Source: Hespellia sp.
GTDB lineage: Bacteria > Bacillota > Clostridia > Lachnospirales > Lachnospiraceae
DNA length: 44,623 nucleotides
Direction: 5' to 3'
Assembly (NCBI GenBank): GCA_028694105.1
Contig: JAQUUC010000032.1
Span: 1 to 44,623 of the forward strand
The notes under the pieces: model-generated
What the model saw: only the letters and a program-made list of their open reading frames with translations
Database searches by the model: none
What the model was told of the DNA's origin: nothing
Made by a program: the position numbers and the translations under genes
Shown here: piece by piece, positions 1 to 7,530 of the stretch
How the letters are laid out: each line of letters begins with the position of its first letter
Position numbering within the stretch: the stretch's first letter is position 1

Positions 1-72
1 ATTGTTTTTGTGGTGATTACATTATACACAAAAAGGGAGGTCATTGCTTTTTTATTGCAAAAAGTGATGTGA
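1..72 (+). other. Possible C-terminal tail of a gene cut by the window edge
   Basis: Frame 1 is open from base 1 to a TGA at 70-72 and gives 23 residues that start hydrophobic (IVFVVITLY) and end with a short basic stretch. This would fit the last membrane segment and cytoplasmic tail of an integral membrane protein. It is too short to assign and could be chance. The bases from 73 to about 120 are AT-rich and show nothing I recognise. Confidence 0.2.
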
Positions 73-120
73 ACCTTGTAACTATAAGGTTTTATAAAAA
101 AAAGAAGGTAGTAAATTTGA

Positions 121-276
121 CACTACCCTCTGTTTGATAGGGGTAAGTATTATGAAAAAGATGGAAAAATCATGATTCCAATTTCAGTGCAGGCACATCA
201 TTCATTTGTGGATGGATTGCATATTGGTCAGTTTGTGGAGAAATTACAAAACTATTTTGATGAGATTGAGATTTGA
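121..276 (+). pseudogene. Chloramphenicol acetyltransferase, C-terminal remnant
   Basis: The frame ending at the TGA of 274-276 encodes about 51 residues resembling the C-terminal quarter of type A chloramphenicol acetyltransferases (CatA/CatP/CatB of Gram-positives). It has a GKYYEKDGKI stretch followed by the active-site signature HHSFVDG and GQFVEKLQ. In the intact family the HHxxxDG histidine is the general base for O-acetylation of chloramphenicol and the protein is about 210-220 residues. Here the frame meets a stop at 118-120 and nothing upstream resembles the N-terminal three quarters. The gene is therefore a stub left by deletion or recombination and should be inactive. It abuts the next open frame with no gap (TGA at 274-276, ATG at 277). 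Confidence 0.72.
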
Positions 277-300
277 ATGGATGGAGGTCCTGAAGAGAAC

Positions 301-831
301 ATGATTACACCGAAATTAGAAACCGAAAGATTAATTTTAAGAGAAATTCATTCAGATGATACCGAGACAATTTTTAAGTGTTGGATGCAGGATGAAAATG
401 TATCAAGATATATGTGGTGGAAAGCAAGTAATGACATAAACGAAGCAAAAGAATTCGTGGAATTTGAGATTGGAAACCTGGAAAATGATAAGTGGAACAG
501 ATGGATTATTGTTTTGAAAAGCACAAATGAAATCATAGGAACCTGTCTGGTGTTCTTTGATGAAGAGGAAAGACACTGGGATATTTCCTATAATCTTGGT
601 CGAAAGTTTTGGGGAAATGGATATGTGACCGAGGCTATGAATGCAGTTATGAAATATGCTGTTGAAAAAATGAAAATCAGAGAAATCAGTACAGTATATG
701 CGAAAGAAAATCCGGCGTCTGGTCACGTCCTTCAAAAATTAGGGTTTCAAGTTGTAAAAGAAGTGCCTTATGAATGTAATGGCGGAGAAATTGTCACAAC
801 GGGGATACTATGTAAATACAAAGCACAATAG
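301..831 (+). CDS. GNAT family N-acetyltransferase (RimJ/RimL-like)
   Basis: Encodes a 176-residue acetyltransferase of the GCN5-related (GNAT) fold, predicted to move an acetyl group from acetyl-CoA to an amine. The opening TERLILRE is the usual start of the RimJ/RimL/SpeG-like branch. The acetyl-CoA pyrophosphate loop is visible as [14 protein letters not shown] around residues 100-115, followed by the helix before [14 protein letters not shown], the common C-terminal motif. I chose ATG 301 because family similarity begins there; GGAGG at 283-287 lies a rather long 13 bases upstream. ATG 277 would add eight residues and touch the stop of the CAT stub. Substrate cannot be deduced: ribosomal protein N-termini, polyamines and antibiotics are all possible in this branch. 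Confidence 0.85.
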   Translation: MITPKLETERLILREIHSDDTETIFKCWMQDENVSRYMWWKASNDINEAKEFVEFEIGNLENDKWNRWIIVLKSTNEIIGTCLVFFDEEERHWDISYNLGRKFWGNGYVTEAMNAVMKYAVEKMKIREISTVYAKENPASGHVLQKLGFQVVKEVPYECNGGEIVTTGILCKYKAQ

Positions 832-877
832 AGTTTCAAAAAAATCAATGAAATTCATAAAAGAAGGAGAACTCATA

Positions 878-1516
878 ATGAAAATTTCGGAGAGTAAAAT
901 ATATCCGCGAACTGGAGATAAACAGACTGTTTATTTAAAAAACGTGGTTCACGATGAAAATATTCATATAGGAGAATACACAATTTACAATGATTTTGTA
1001 CATAATCCCATTGATTTTGAGAAAAACAATGTGCTGTACCATTACCCTATTAACCATGACAAGCTAGAGATTGGCAAATTCTGTTCCATCTCCTGTGGAG
1101 CAAAATTTCTATTTACAAGTGGCAATAATACTATGAAATCGCTGTCTACCTATACTTTTCCCATATTTTTTGAGGAATGGGATCTGGATGTGAAGGATAT
1201 TACATCAGCATGGGATAATAAAGGTGATATCGTGATTGGAAATGATGTATGGATTGGATATGAAGCGGTAATTATGGCAGGAGTTCATATAGGAGATGGA
1301 GCCATTGTTGGAACGAGGGCAGTTGTAACCAAAGATGTACCACCATATACGATTGTTGGAGGTGTTCCCGCAAAAGAAATTAAAAAGAGATTTGATCAAA
1401 AGACTGTTGATGAATTGCTGGATATGAAGTGGTGGGACTGGGATAGACAGAAGATTCAGAAGAATATCCAATCGATTCAACAGGGGAGGTTGGATAAGAT
1501 AAGTCAATATGAATGA
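878..1516 (+). CDS. Vat/CatB-type xenobiotic O-acetyltransferase, catalytic His replaced
   Basis: A 212-residue left-handed beta-helix (hexapeptide repeat) acetyltransferase of the xenobiotic acyltransferase group that includes streptogramin A acetyltransferases (Vat) and CatB. Visible features are the N-terminal [31 protein letters not shown], the repeats [24 protein letters not shown], then [20 protein letters not shown] and the WW-D/N-W helix near the C-terminus. Length is normal for the family. The start at 878 follows GGAG at 866-869; an upstream in-frame ATG at 770 overlaps the GNAT gene and lacks family similarity. Oddity: where Vat enzymes have the catalytic histidine in an N-H-x-M context, this protein reads GNNTM, with Asn84 (codon AAT) at that place. 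Streptogramin acetylation may be impaired or the substrate may differ. Confidence 0.82.
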   Translation: MKISESKIYPRTGDKQTVYLKNVVHDENIHIGEYTIYNDFVHNPIDFEKNNVLYHYPINHDKLEIGKFCSISCGAKFLFTSGNNTMKSLSTYTFPIFFEEWDLDVKDITSAWDNKGDIVIGNDVWIGYEAVIMAGVHIGDGAIVGTRAVVTKDVPPYTIVGGVPAKEIKKRFDQKTVDELLDMKWWDWDRQKIQKNIQSIQQGRLDKISQYE

Positions 1517-1537
1517 AAGCGAGAGGAGATGACATAA

Positions 1538-2143
1538 TTGGAGTTTCATGAGAAATTACAAGAACTTCGCAAGAATAAAAATTTGACACAAGAACAACTT
1601 GCCGAGATGCTGTTCGTATCAAGAACAGCCATTTCTAAATGGGAATCCGGGAGAGGGTATCCAAGTATAGATTCGCTTAAGGAAATATCAAAATATTTTG
1701 TCATATCCCTGGATGATTTGCTTTCCAGTGAAGAAATACTGACTGTAGCACAAGAAGACAGTAAGCGAAAAATCCATTATTTTCAAGATATGGTGTTCGG
1801 ATTACTGGATTGTTCAGTCGTGATGTTCTTATTTTTGCCTTTCTTTGGAGAAAGTGCAGGCGATGTTATTGAAGAAGTATCGCTCTTATCATTAACGCAG
1901 AGTCCGGAATATATTAAGATTCCATACCTGATTATTGTGATTGGTTTAATTCTATGTGGAATTTTGACTTTAACACTTCAAAATTGTACGGCACCATTTT
2001 GGGTGAAAATAAAAGGAAAAATGTCATTAGGATTAAGTACACTGGGGACTCTTTTCTTTATGATGAGTCTTCAATCCTATGCAGCCGTGTTTACCTTTTT
2101 GTTTTTAGGAATAAAAGCGCTGATGCTGATAAAATGGGTATGA
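1538..2143 (+). CDS. XRE-family transcriptional regulator with membrane-spanning C-terminus
   Basis: A 201-residue protein with an N-terminal helix-turn-helix of the Cro/C1 type (residues about 6-60: LRKNKNLTQEQLAEML, then SRTAISKWESGRGYPS). A short linker leads to a hydrophobic half with four likely membrane segments (about residues 85-100, 128-148, 155-175, 180-198). The DNA-binding domain would sit at the inner face of the membrane. The start is TTG at 1538, supported by AGAGGAG at 1521-1527; no in-frame ATG precedes the HTH. It lies 21 bases after the Vat-like gene and may be co-transcribed. HTH proteins with this membrane tail are common in Firmicutes next to small transport or resistance genes. 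Its target is unknown. Confidence 0.8.
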   Translation: MEFHEKLQELRKNKNLTQEQLAEMLFVSRTAISKWESGRGYPSIDSLKEISKYFVISLDDLLSSEEILTVAQEDSKRKIHYFQDMVFGLLDCSVVMFLFLPFFGESAGDVIEEVSLLSLTQSPEYIKIPYLIIVIGLILCGILTLTLQNCTAPFWVKIKGKMSLGLSTLGTLFFMMSLQSYAAVFTFLFLGIKALMLIKWV

Positions 2144-2246
2144 CACGAATCGTATCATCTATGTGACACACCAATTCTTTCATATTGTTACACCGTCTTT
2201 TATATTGTGTTTAGGCAAAAGCCAAATACGAAAGGAGGGATACAAA

Positions 2247-2768
2247 ATGAAAAAAACAAATCAAAAAAATTATGTTGTAGCAGGAGGATTATTACTTTTG
2301 TTTCTGGTGTGGACAATGGCTATTCAGTACGTGGATGTTCAGGCAATCGGACCTAAGAATTCAGAAGTGGGTTTTGCAACCGTTAACGGATACGTTCATA
2401 ATTTGACAGGAACGCATATGCTGATTTATAACATTACAGACTGGCTGGGATTCGTTCCTTTATTTGTCGTGTTAGGATTTGCAATACTTGGACTTGTTCA
2501 GTTAGTGAAGCGAAAAAATCTGTTTAAGGTAGATTTTGATATTTTGGCACTTGGAGGTTTCTACATGATCGTATTTGCTGCATATATTTTGTTTGAAGTG
2601 TTTGCAATCAATTACAGACCAGTATTGATTGAAGGGTATCTTGAAGCATCCTATCCTTCATCGACAACATTATTAGTGATTTGTGTTATGCCAACAGCTA
2701 TTATGCAATTGAATAAGCGTATCAAGAAGAAAAAGGAAAGAGAAGTTGTTCAATATATCATTCTGTAA
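2247..2768 (+). CDS. Membrane protein resembling a PAP2 phosphatase truncated at the C-terminus
   Basis: A 173-residue integral membrane protein with hydrophobic segments near residues 11-30, 65-90, 105-127 and 140-158. The start follows a strong GGAGG site at 2234-2238. The order of segments, the INYRPVL stretch and the YPSSTT motif match, from memory of the family, the first two conserved blocks of membrane PAP2 (type 2 phosphatidate/undecaprenyl-PP phosphatase-like) proteins. The third block, which holds a catalytic histidine (the SR/G...H...D region), is missing: the frame ends soon after the basic stretch NKRIKKKKEREV, and the next 65 bases do not contain it in any frame. I infer a C-terminal deletion, so enzymatic activity is doubtful. 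A non-enzymatic membrane protein of another family cannot be excluded. Confidence 0.6.
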   Translation: MKKTNQKNYVVAGGLLLLFLVWTMAIQYVDVQAIGPKNSEVGFATVNGYVHNLTGTHMLIYNITDWLGFVPLFVVLGFAILGLVQLVKRKNLFKVDFDILALGGFYMIVFAAYILFEVFAINYRPVLIEGYLEASYPSSTTLLVICVMPTAIMQLNKRIKKKKEREVVQYIIL

Positions 2769-2834
2769 CAAAAACTTTGGATAGTTTCAACAAACGATCA
2801 CTAAAAGAAAAAGGCGCAGAAGGAGGAACTGATT

Positions 2835-3538
2835 ATGTGTACAAGTATTGTTTCAAATAGAAATAAAACAATCATTGGCTGGAATCTTGATATCCTGAAT
2901 ATGGAATATCAGGTTGTGGCGGAGGATGACAAAGTCTATATAGCTATAAAAGATGAAAAAGAAGGATGGCTTCCGCTTTTTGGAGCTAATCACAGAGGCG
3001 ATTTTGTTGCCATGCCGACCTGTTGGCCTCATGACGCGAGAAGTAATCCCGTATCAGGAACTGAGCCAAATATTATTAACCTTGATATTGACCTTTTACT
3101 TGAAAAAAAGAATCTGCAGGAAATAAAGCAGATAACAGAGACTTCGAAGATTGCCAGTGTACCGGGCGTTACATTTCAATCGCAGTTGTCAGACCGTGAG
3201 GGAAATGTCTTACAGATTGTTCCGGGGCAGGGGTATCACTATATAGAAAAACCTGAGTATTCCATTATGACGAATTTTTCTCCATTTAAAGGGAACAGTG
3301 AGCAGCATCCTTGGATGGGATGGGATGGGATCGATATGAGACGGCAGTTCATATGCTGAACGACGCAAAGGATAATTTTGATGTCACGGACTGTTTCGAA
3401 GTGCTGAAAGCAGTCTCTCAGACAGTGTGTCCAACGGTAGTATCCATGGTATTTGACGTGGAAGAAAATGTGGTATATTGGTGCGAAAATCGGGAATGGA
3501 ATCGAATGAAACATTGTGGTATGCCAACCGCTTATTGA
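2835..3538 (+). pseudogene. Choloylglycine hydrolase/penicillin acylase-like amidase, frameshifted at a GGGAT repeat
   Basis: The first frame (2835-3359) starts MCTSIVSNRNKTIIGWN, typical of linear-amide C-N hydrolases of the Ntn superfamily, where Cys2 becomes the nucleophile after Met removal. Family members cleave amides such as conjugated bile acids, penicillin V or acyl-homoserine lactones. GWLPLFGANHRGDF and TNFSPFKG also fit the family. After HPWMGWD the frame shifts and ends at 3359. The remainder (WDRYETAVHMLN to VVSMVFDVEENVVYWCENREW) continues in the +2 frame to the stop at 3538. Removing one 5-base unit from the triplicate GGGAT at 3317-3331 restores a continuous 232-residue protein, close to what I expect for the intact branch. 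No other disabling change is seen, so the lesion is either recent or reversible. The start has AAGGAGG at 2819-2825. Confidence 0.75.
3317..3331 (+). repeat. Pentanucleotide tandem repeat (GGGAT)x3 inside the amidase gene
   Basis: Three perfect tandem copies of GGGAT at 3317-3321, 3322-3326 and 3327-3331, preceded by the near copy TGGAT at 3312-3316. With three copies the amidase reading frame is broken; with two copies it reads HPWMGWDRYETAV without interruption. Confidence 0.9.
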
Positions 3539-3563
3539 TGGTTCAGGGAGAACCATTTTGCAT

Positions 3564-3603
3564 CATCAGCACCTTTCCTGCTACATTCGGAAAGGTGCTG
3601 ATG
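3564..3603. terminator. Perfect 15-bp inverted repeat between convergent genes
   Basis: CATCAGCACCTTTCC at 3564-3578 is exactly complementary to GGAAAGGTGCTGATG at 3589-3603 with a 10-base loop. It sits 25 bases after the amidase stop and 15 bases from the stop of the convergent permease gene, the expected place for a bidirectional terminator. There is no strong T-run on either side, so the role is inferred from position and stem strength. Confidence 0.5.
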
Positions 3604-3618
3604 TACGAATTGTTTCCA

Positions 3619-5652
3619 TTAATCAACGTCATGACTGCTGACAATTTTATAATAAGAATTTGATGTTATTCGATAAATGAAAGCATAAAACAGACCGAAT
3701 ACAAGGAAACTAACAACAGTAGTTATGCCAAAGAATAAAATGTTACTTAAATTGAATATCAAAAGCAGCTTTTGGATAATAGGGAAAGCAAAGCATAAAT
3801 GAATACCCGAAAAGACAAGTGGCATAAAGAATACAGTCAAAAGCTGTGAGTTTATACTTTTTCGGATCTCCTTTTTCGTCATTCCTACTTTTTGCATGAT
3901 ATCAAAACGGCTCTTATCCTCATATCCCTCGGAAATCTGTTTGTAATAAATAATTAGTACAGCTGCCGATATAAACAGCACGCTTAGAATAATTCCGATA
4001 AAGAATAACCCACCATACAAGCCATAAAAATCTGCTTGTTCATTTGCTCGACTTTCCCAATTGATTGAAATAATATTTTCACTTGTGCTTAAGAGTGATT
4101 CTGACGAATGAGCTAATTCGTTGTATAGCTCAATTTGTTTTTCTTCACTTAAATCGCAATCAGCACCATAGACTAGACCGGCATTCAGCATTTTATTTCC
4201 GTTATAATCAGCGATAGAGCTAATTCCCTGAGTGGCATATTCCATATCCGGTACAATGATAAATAAAGTTGGAATAACGGACATTGCAGAGGAGCCATCG
4301 CTCCAGAATTTGTCTAAATGCTTAACTACATGAAAAGAATTTCCGCCCTTAAAGCTTAGTGAATTCTCTGAAAACTGAGTCCTTGTTGTATAAGTAAGCA
4401 CCTCGTTTTTTTCTAATGTTTCGGATTTTCCCGTAATTGAATTGTAATCTTCAAGCGGCACCATATTAATTTGATATATGTTTTTAAAAGAAGCGTCCAA
4501 GCTGGCTGGAGTTAAATCTATTACGCCGTTTTCAATTTCACCGCCTGTGGCAATCATTTTATAATATTGACTATTTACGGGCTTAGTATCAAATTTACTA
4601 AATTCAGCGTTTATAAAGCTATCTGTATTTTTTATAAATTCGTCATCGATAGATTTTATATCGTTTAATTCAAATTGCAGATTCATTTGTCGTGGATAAC
4701 GCTCCTTGATTGACTTTTCCATACCAAAATACAGACTTGTGGTTGAGGCAATCATAACCAGAACCATTGTTGCAAGAATACAAATAGCAGCAAGTCCAGA
4801 GCCATTCCGCTTCATTCTGTGCATCATAGATGAGACAGAAACAAAGTGGCTTGATTTATAATAATATTTCTTGTTTTTTTGCAAAATCCTGCAAAGTAAA
4901 ACAGAACCGGATATAAACAAAAGAAATGTGCCGATGATAACAAGCATGACTGCGATAAAAAACAAACTCATTGCTGAAAGTGGATCTTCTACGGTCATAG
5001 CAATATAATACGCAACGCCCAGAATAATAACACCTAAAATTCCAACAAACCAATTTGCTTTTGGCGGCTTTTCGCCTGCATTTTCACTGCGCAAAAGTTC
5101 AATCGGGTTGGTGATTTTTATTTTTAAAAGTGATTTTAATAATATGAAAACAAATATGACTGCATAGCCAAGAACAGCAATGAAAACGGTGTTCCAATTT
5201 ATAGATAAGTTGTAATTAGGCTCGCCTTTTATAATATTGACTAAACCAAGCTCTGCGACCTTAAAAAACACTGTTCCAAACAATAAACCTAATACAATAG
5301 AGATACTATATGTGATCATAGTGTCCCATAAAAGGATGTGTGCGATGTTTTTCTTGTTCATACCGAGTATATTATAAAGAGCATATTCTTTATTCCGTCT
5401 TTTGGCTAAAAAGGAATTCGTGTAAAACAAGAAAAGCAGGGAGAAAAATAAAATTACAGGCCCACCGAATCCCAAAATCATTGTAAGAGATCCTCCGCCT
5501 TTTAATCCTGCCACATAGGGAGAAGCTGACAGAGCGGTAATAATATAAAACATCATAACCCATAAGATTGATGTTAAAATGTATGGAATATACAGCTTTT
5601 TATTTTTTTTAATACTGCTATAAGCAAACTTAGGATAAAATAATGCTCTCAT
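3619..5652 (-). CDS. Bce-type ABC transporter permease (BceB/VraG-like)
   Basis: A 677-residue FtsX-family permease with the layout of the BceB group: a first membrane segment after the start (IPYILTSILWVMMF), further helices up to about residue 310, one large extracellular domain of about 220 residues (roughly 315-535), and three C-terminal helices. The motif RRNKEYALYNILGMNKKNI after helix 2 is typical. In this family the extracellular domain binds peptide antibiotics or their lipid II-cycle targets, and the transporter acts both as detoxifier and as co-sensor for its partner kinase. The start overlaps the stop of the ATPase gene by four bases (ATGA), so the two are translationally coupled. 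It is the last gene of the minus-strand module. Substrate is unknown; bacitracin, nisin-like lantibiotics or defensins are the usual options. Confidence 0.9.
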   Translation of the reverse strand: MRALFYPKFAYSSIKKNKKLYIPYILTSILWVMMFYIITALSASPYVAGLKGGGSLTMILGFGGPVILFFSLLFLFYTNSFLAKRRNKEYALYNILGMNKKNIAHILLWDTMITYSISIVLGLLFGTVFFKVAELGLVNIIKGEPNYNLSINWNTVFIAVLGYAVIFVFILLKSLLKIKITNPIELLRSENAGEKPPKANWFVGILGVIILGVAYYIAMTVEDPLSAMSLFFIAVMLVIIGTFLLFISGSVLLCRILQKNKKYYYKSSHFVSVSSMMHRMKRNGSGLAAICILATMVLVMIASTTSLYFGMEKSIKERYPRQMNLQFELNDIKSIDDEFIKNTDSFINAEFSKFDTKPVNSQYYKMIATGGEIENGVIDLTPASLDASFKNIYQINMVPLEDYNSITGKSETLEKNEVLTYTTRTQFSENSLSFKGGNSFHVVKHLDKFWSDGSSAMSVIPTLFIIVPDMEYATQGISSIADYNGNKMLNAGLVYGADCDLSEEKQIELYNELAHSSESLLSTSENIISINWESRANEQADFYGLYGGLFFIGIILSVLFISAAVLIIYYKQISEGYEDKSRFDIMQKVGMTKKEIRKSINSQLLTVFFMPLVFSGIHLCFAFPIIQKLLLIFNLSNILFFGITTVVSFLVFGLFYAFIYRITSNSYYKIVSSHDVD

Positions 5653-6413
5653 AATCTGTCACCACCTGTAGCTAAGAGTGTAAGTGTATCTGATATTTTT
5701 TGATAAATCTGGTTGTTTGTGCTTTCACCACGATAAATCTGGTGGAATACTTCCCCGTCTTTGATAAATAGGATACGGTTAGCGTTACTTGCAGCCTTAA
5801 CAGAGTGTGTAACCATTAAAATGGTTTGGCCGTTTTGGTTAATTAAAGAAAAAAGCTTTAATAATTCGTCAGAAGCTTTTGAGTCTAATGCTCCCGTTGG
5901 CTCGTCTGCCAAAACAAGCTTTGGTGTTGTAATTAACGCTCTTGCAACAGCTGCTCTTTGTTTTTGTCCACCCGATACCTCATAAGGATATTTTTTTAAT
6001 ATGTCCGTTATTCCAAGCTGTAAAGCAATCGGTGTCAGCACTTTTTTCATTTCATCGTAGGTTTTGCCAGCGAGAACTAACGGTAAAAAAATGTTGTCCT
6101 CCAAGGAAAAGGTGTCAAGTAAATTAAAGTCCTGAAAAACAAATCCTAAATTATCGCGACGAAAGCTTGCAATAGCAGAATCTTTTATTGTCGTAAGATC
6201 TTCATTCTCTAATAAAACATTTCCGCTGGTTGGTTTGTCAAGTGCCGCTAAAATATTAAGCAATGTGGTTTTACCCGAACCTGATTCACCCATAATAGCA
6301 ACGTATTCGCCCTCCTCAACAGTAAAATTAACATTCCTGAGAGCCTCAACCTTGTTAGCCCCAAATCTTGTCGTATAAATTTTTTGAAGTCTTTTTACTT
6401 CTAAAATACTCAT
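5649..6413 (-). CDS. Bce-type ABC transporter ATP-binding protein (BceA-like)
   Basis: A 254-residue ATPase of the MacB/LolD/BceA type that powers the downstream permease. Walker A GESGSGKT is at residues 42-49, the Q-loop glutamine at 93, the signature VSGGQ at 145-149, Walker B LVLADE at 165-170 followed by PTGALDSK, and the switch histidine in MVTHS. Length is normal. The start has GGAGG eight bases upstream on the minus strand. The gene is separated from the kinase gene by 109 bases that hold a palindrome and a terminator-like hairpin, so it probably has its own promoter under control of the neighbouring response regulator, as known for bceAB of Bacillus. Confidence 0.93.
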   Translation of the reverse strand: MSILEVKRLQKIYTTRFGANKVEALRNVNFTVEEGEYVAIMGESGSGKTTLLNILAALDKPTSGNVLLENEDLTTIKDSAIASFRRDNLGFVFQDFNLLDTFSLEDNIFLPLVLAGKTYDEMKKVLTPIALQLGITDILKKYPYEVSGGQKQRAAVARALITTPKLVLADEPTGALDSKASDELLKLFSLINQNGQTILMVTHSVKAASNANRILFIKDGEVFHQIYRGESTNNQIYQKISDTLTLLATGGDRL

Positions 6414-6457
6414 AAATTATTCCTCCAGTCTTTATGATGTATTTATTCTAACAAAAA

Positions 6458-6494
6458 GGGAAATGTATTGCTATTTCATTAGCTTACATTTCCC
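6458..6494 (-). terminator. Hairpin with T-run between kinase and ABC genes (terminator or attenuator)
   Basis: On the minus strand GGGAAATGTA (6494-6485) pairs with TACATTTCCC (6467-6458), with inner GCTA/TAGC pairing in the 17-base spacer, and is followed directly by TTTTTGTT. This has the form of an intrinsic terminator. It would end the regulator-kinase transcript or act as an attenuator ahead of the ATPase gene. Confidence 0.6.
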
Positions 6495-6501
6495 ACTGCA
6501 T

Positions 6502-6521
6502 TTCTTACATTGTTGTAAGAA
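6502..6521 (-). promoter_or_regulatory. Palindrome upstream of the minus-strand ABC operon, probable response-regulator operator
   Basis: TTCTTACA at 6502-6509 and TGTAAGAA at 6514-6521 form a perfect 8-bp inverted repeat around TTGT, immediately after the kinase stop. One arm extends to ATGTAAG on the minus strand (6510-6504), and a second ATGTAAG occurs 21 bases downstream (6489-6483). Position and symmetry suit binding by the OmpR-type regulator of this module. This is inference, not a recognised consensus. Confidence 0.5.
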
Positions 6522-6522
6522 G

Positions 6523-7512
6523 TTATGCCGTATCTAATTTAAACTGTGATAAATTAATATGAATTGTGGTCCCTTTGTTAAGCTTTGAGGTGGCGAAAAT
6601 ATTATGATTTAGCCTGCTGCAAATAGTTTTACAAAGGTACAAGCCAATCCCACTTGCTTTTTTCTCTGCACGGCCGGTATAACCGGTATAACCGTTTTCA
6701 AATATTCTCGGCAAATCCTCCGGTGCGATACCGATACCGCTGTCTTCAATACAAAGTACGTTGTTTTCTGTCATATAAATTTTTATATATCCCTTTTTCG
6801 TATATTTTAAAGCGTTGGACAGCACCTGCTCAAGCACAAAGGACAGCCATTTTTCATCTGTAATTACATGATAATTAATCGGCTCATAAATAAGGCTTAT
6901 TTTCTTCTCAATAAATTCTGACGCAAATCTTTTTATAGACTGCTTGATCATAGGATCAATGGGATACTCTTTAATAACATAATCAGTAGTATTGGAATTT
7001 AATCTTAAGAACATTAAAACCATTTCCACATATTGCTCAATACGAGATAATTCTCCCGATAATTTGCGTGATAAGGCAGTGTCCTCGTTTTGTAAAGAAA
7101 GATGCATAGAGGCGATAGGCGTTTTGATTTGATGAACCCAGACCGTGTAATACTGTATCATATCGGTGTATTTGTTATTCATAGTTGTTTGAAGAAAATT
7201 CTGTTCCTCGCATAATAATCTGATAATATTTTGATAATCACGATCCTCTATTGTTGATATTTGCGGCAGTTTATCAATCAGATTTGCAGGTGATTTCTCA
7301 ATACTTTGGAGAAGTGAATGCTTTTGTATAAAACGAATAAAATCAATAAAAATAAAGATGAATCCGAATAATCCACAAATGAAAAACGGGTAGATAACAG
7401 CTTTTACTGGCAGATGGTACAAATAGAAGGTAAATGAAAAGATGAAGCAAAATAAGAGATAAGAAAGAAATATTTTCTTTTTTTGCTTTAGATAAAAACA
7501 TAGTAATTCCAT
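6523..7512 (-). CDS. Bce-type intramembrane-sensing histidine kinase (BceS-like)
   Basis: A 329-residue sensor kinase with two N-terminal membrane helices (about 14-33 and 39-59) joined by only a few residues, so it has essentially no extracellular domain. That is the hallmark of intramembrane-sensing kinases that rely on a partner ABC transporter for signal detection. The phospho-acceptor is His127 in YYTVWVHQIKTPIAS. The ATPase region shows FVLEQVLSNALKYT (N box), EDSGIGI and GIGLYLCK. Length matches the family. The start has GGGAG seven bases upstream and lies 18 bases after the regulator stop, so regulator and kinase form one operon. Confidence 0.92.
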   Translation of the reverse strand: MELLCFYLKQKKKIFLSYLLFCFIFSFTFYLYHLPVKAVIYPFFICGLFGFIFIFIDFIRFIQKHSLLQSIEKSPANLIDKLPQISTIEDRDYQNIIRLLCEEQNFLQTTMNNKYTDMIQYYTVWVHQIKTPIASMHLSLQNEDTALSRKLSGELSRIEQYVEMVLMFLRLNSNTTDYVIKEYPIDPMIKQSIKRFASEFIEKKISLIYEPINYHVITDEKWLSFVLEQVLSNALKYTKKGYIKIYMTENNVLCIEDSGIGIAPEDLPRIFENGYTGYTGRAEKKASGIGLYLCKTICSRLNHNIFATSKLNKGTTIHINLSQFKLDTA

Positions 7513-7530
7513 ATCAAAGCTCCCTTCAGA

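Noticed and set aside
770-877. Longer start for the Vat-like acetyltransferase at ATG 770.
   Set aside because: It overlaps the GNAT gene by 62 bases, has no ribosome site and encodes sequence unlike the family; ATG 878 has GGAG nearby and the family N-terminus.
3478-3663. Open frame of 61 codons overlapping the amidase end and the hairpin.
   Set aside because: It runs through the inverted repeat into the convergent permease gene and shows no protein-like pattern.
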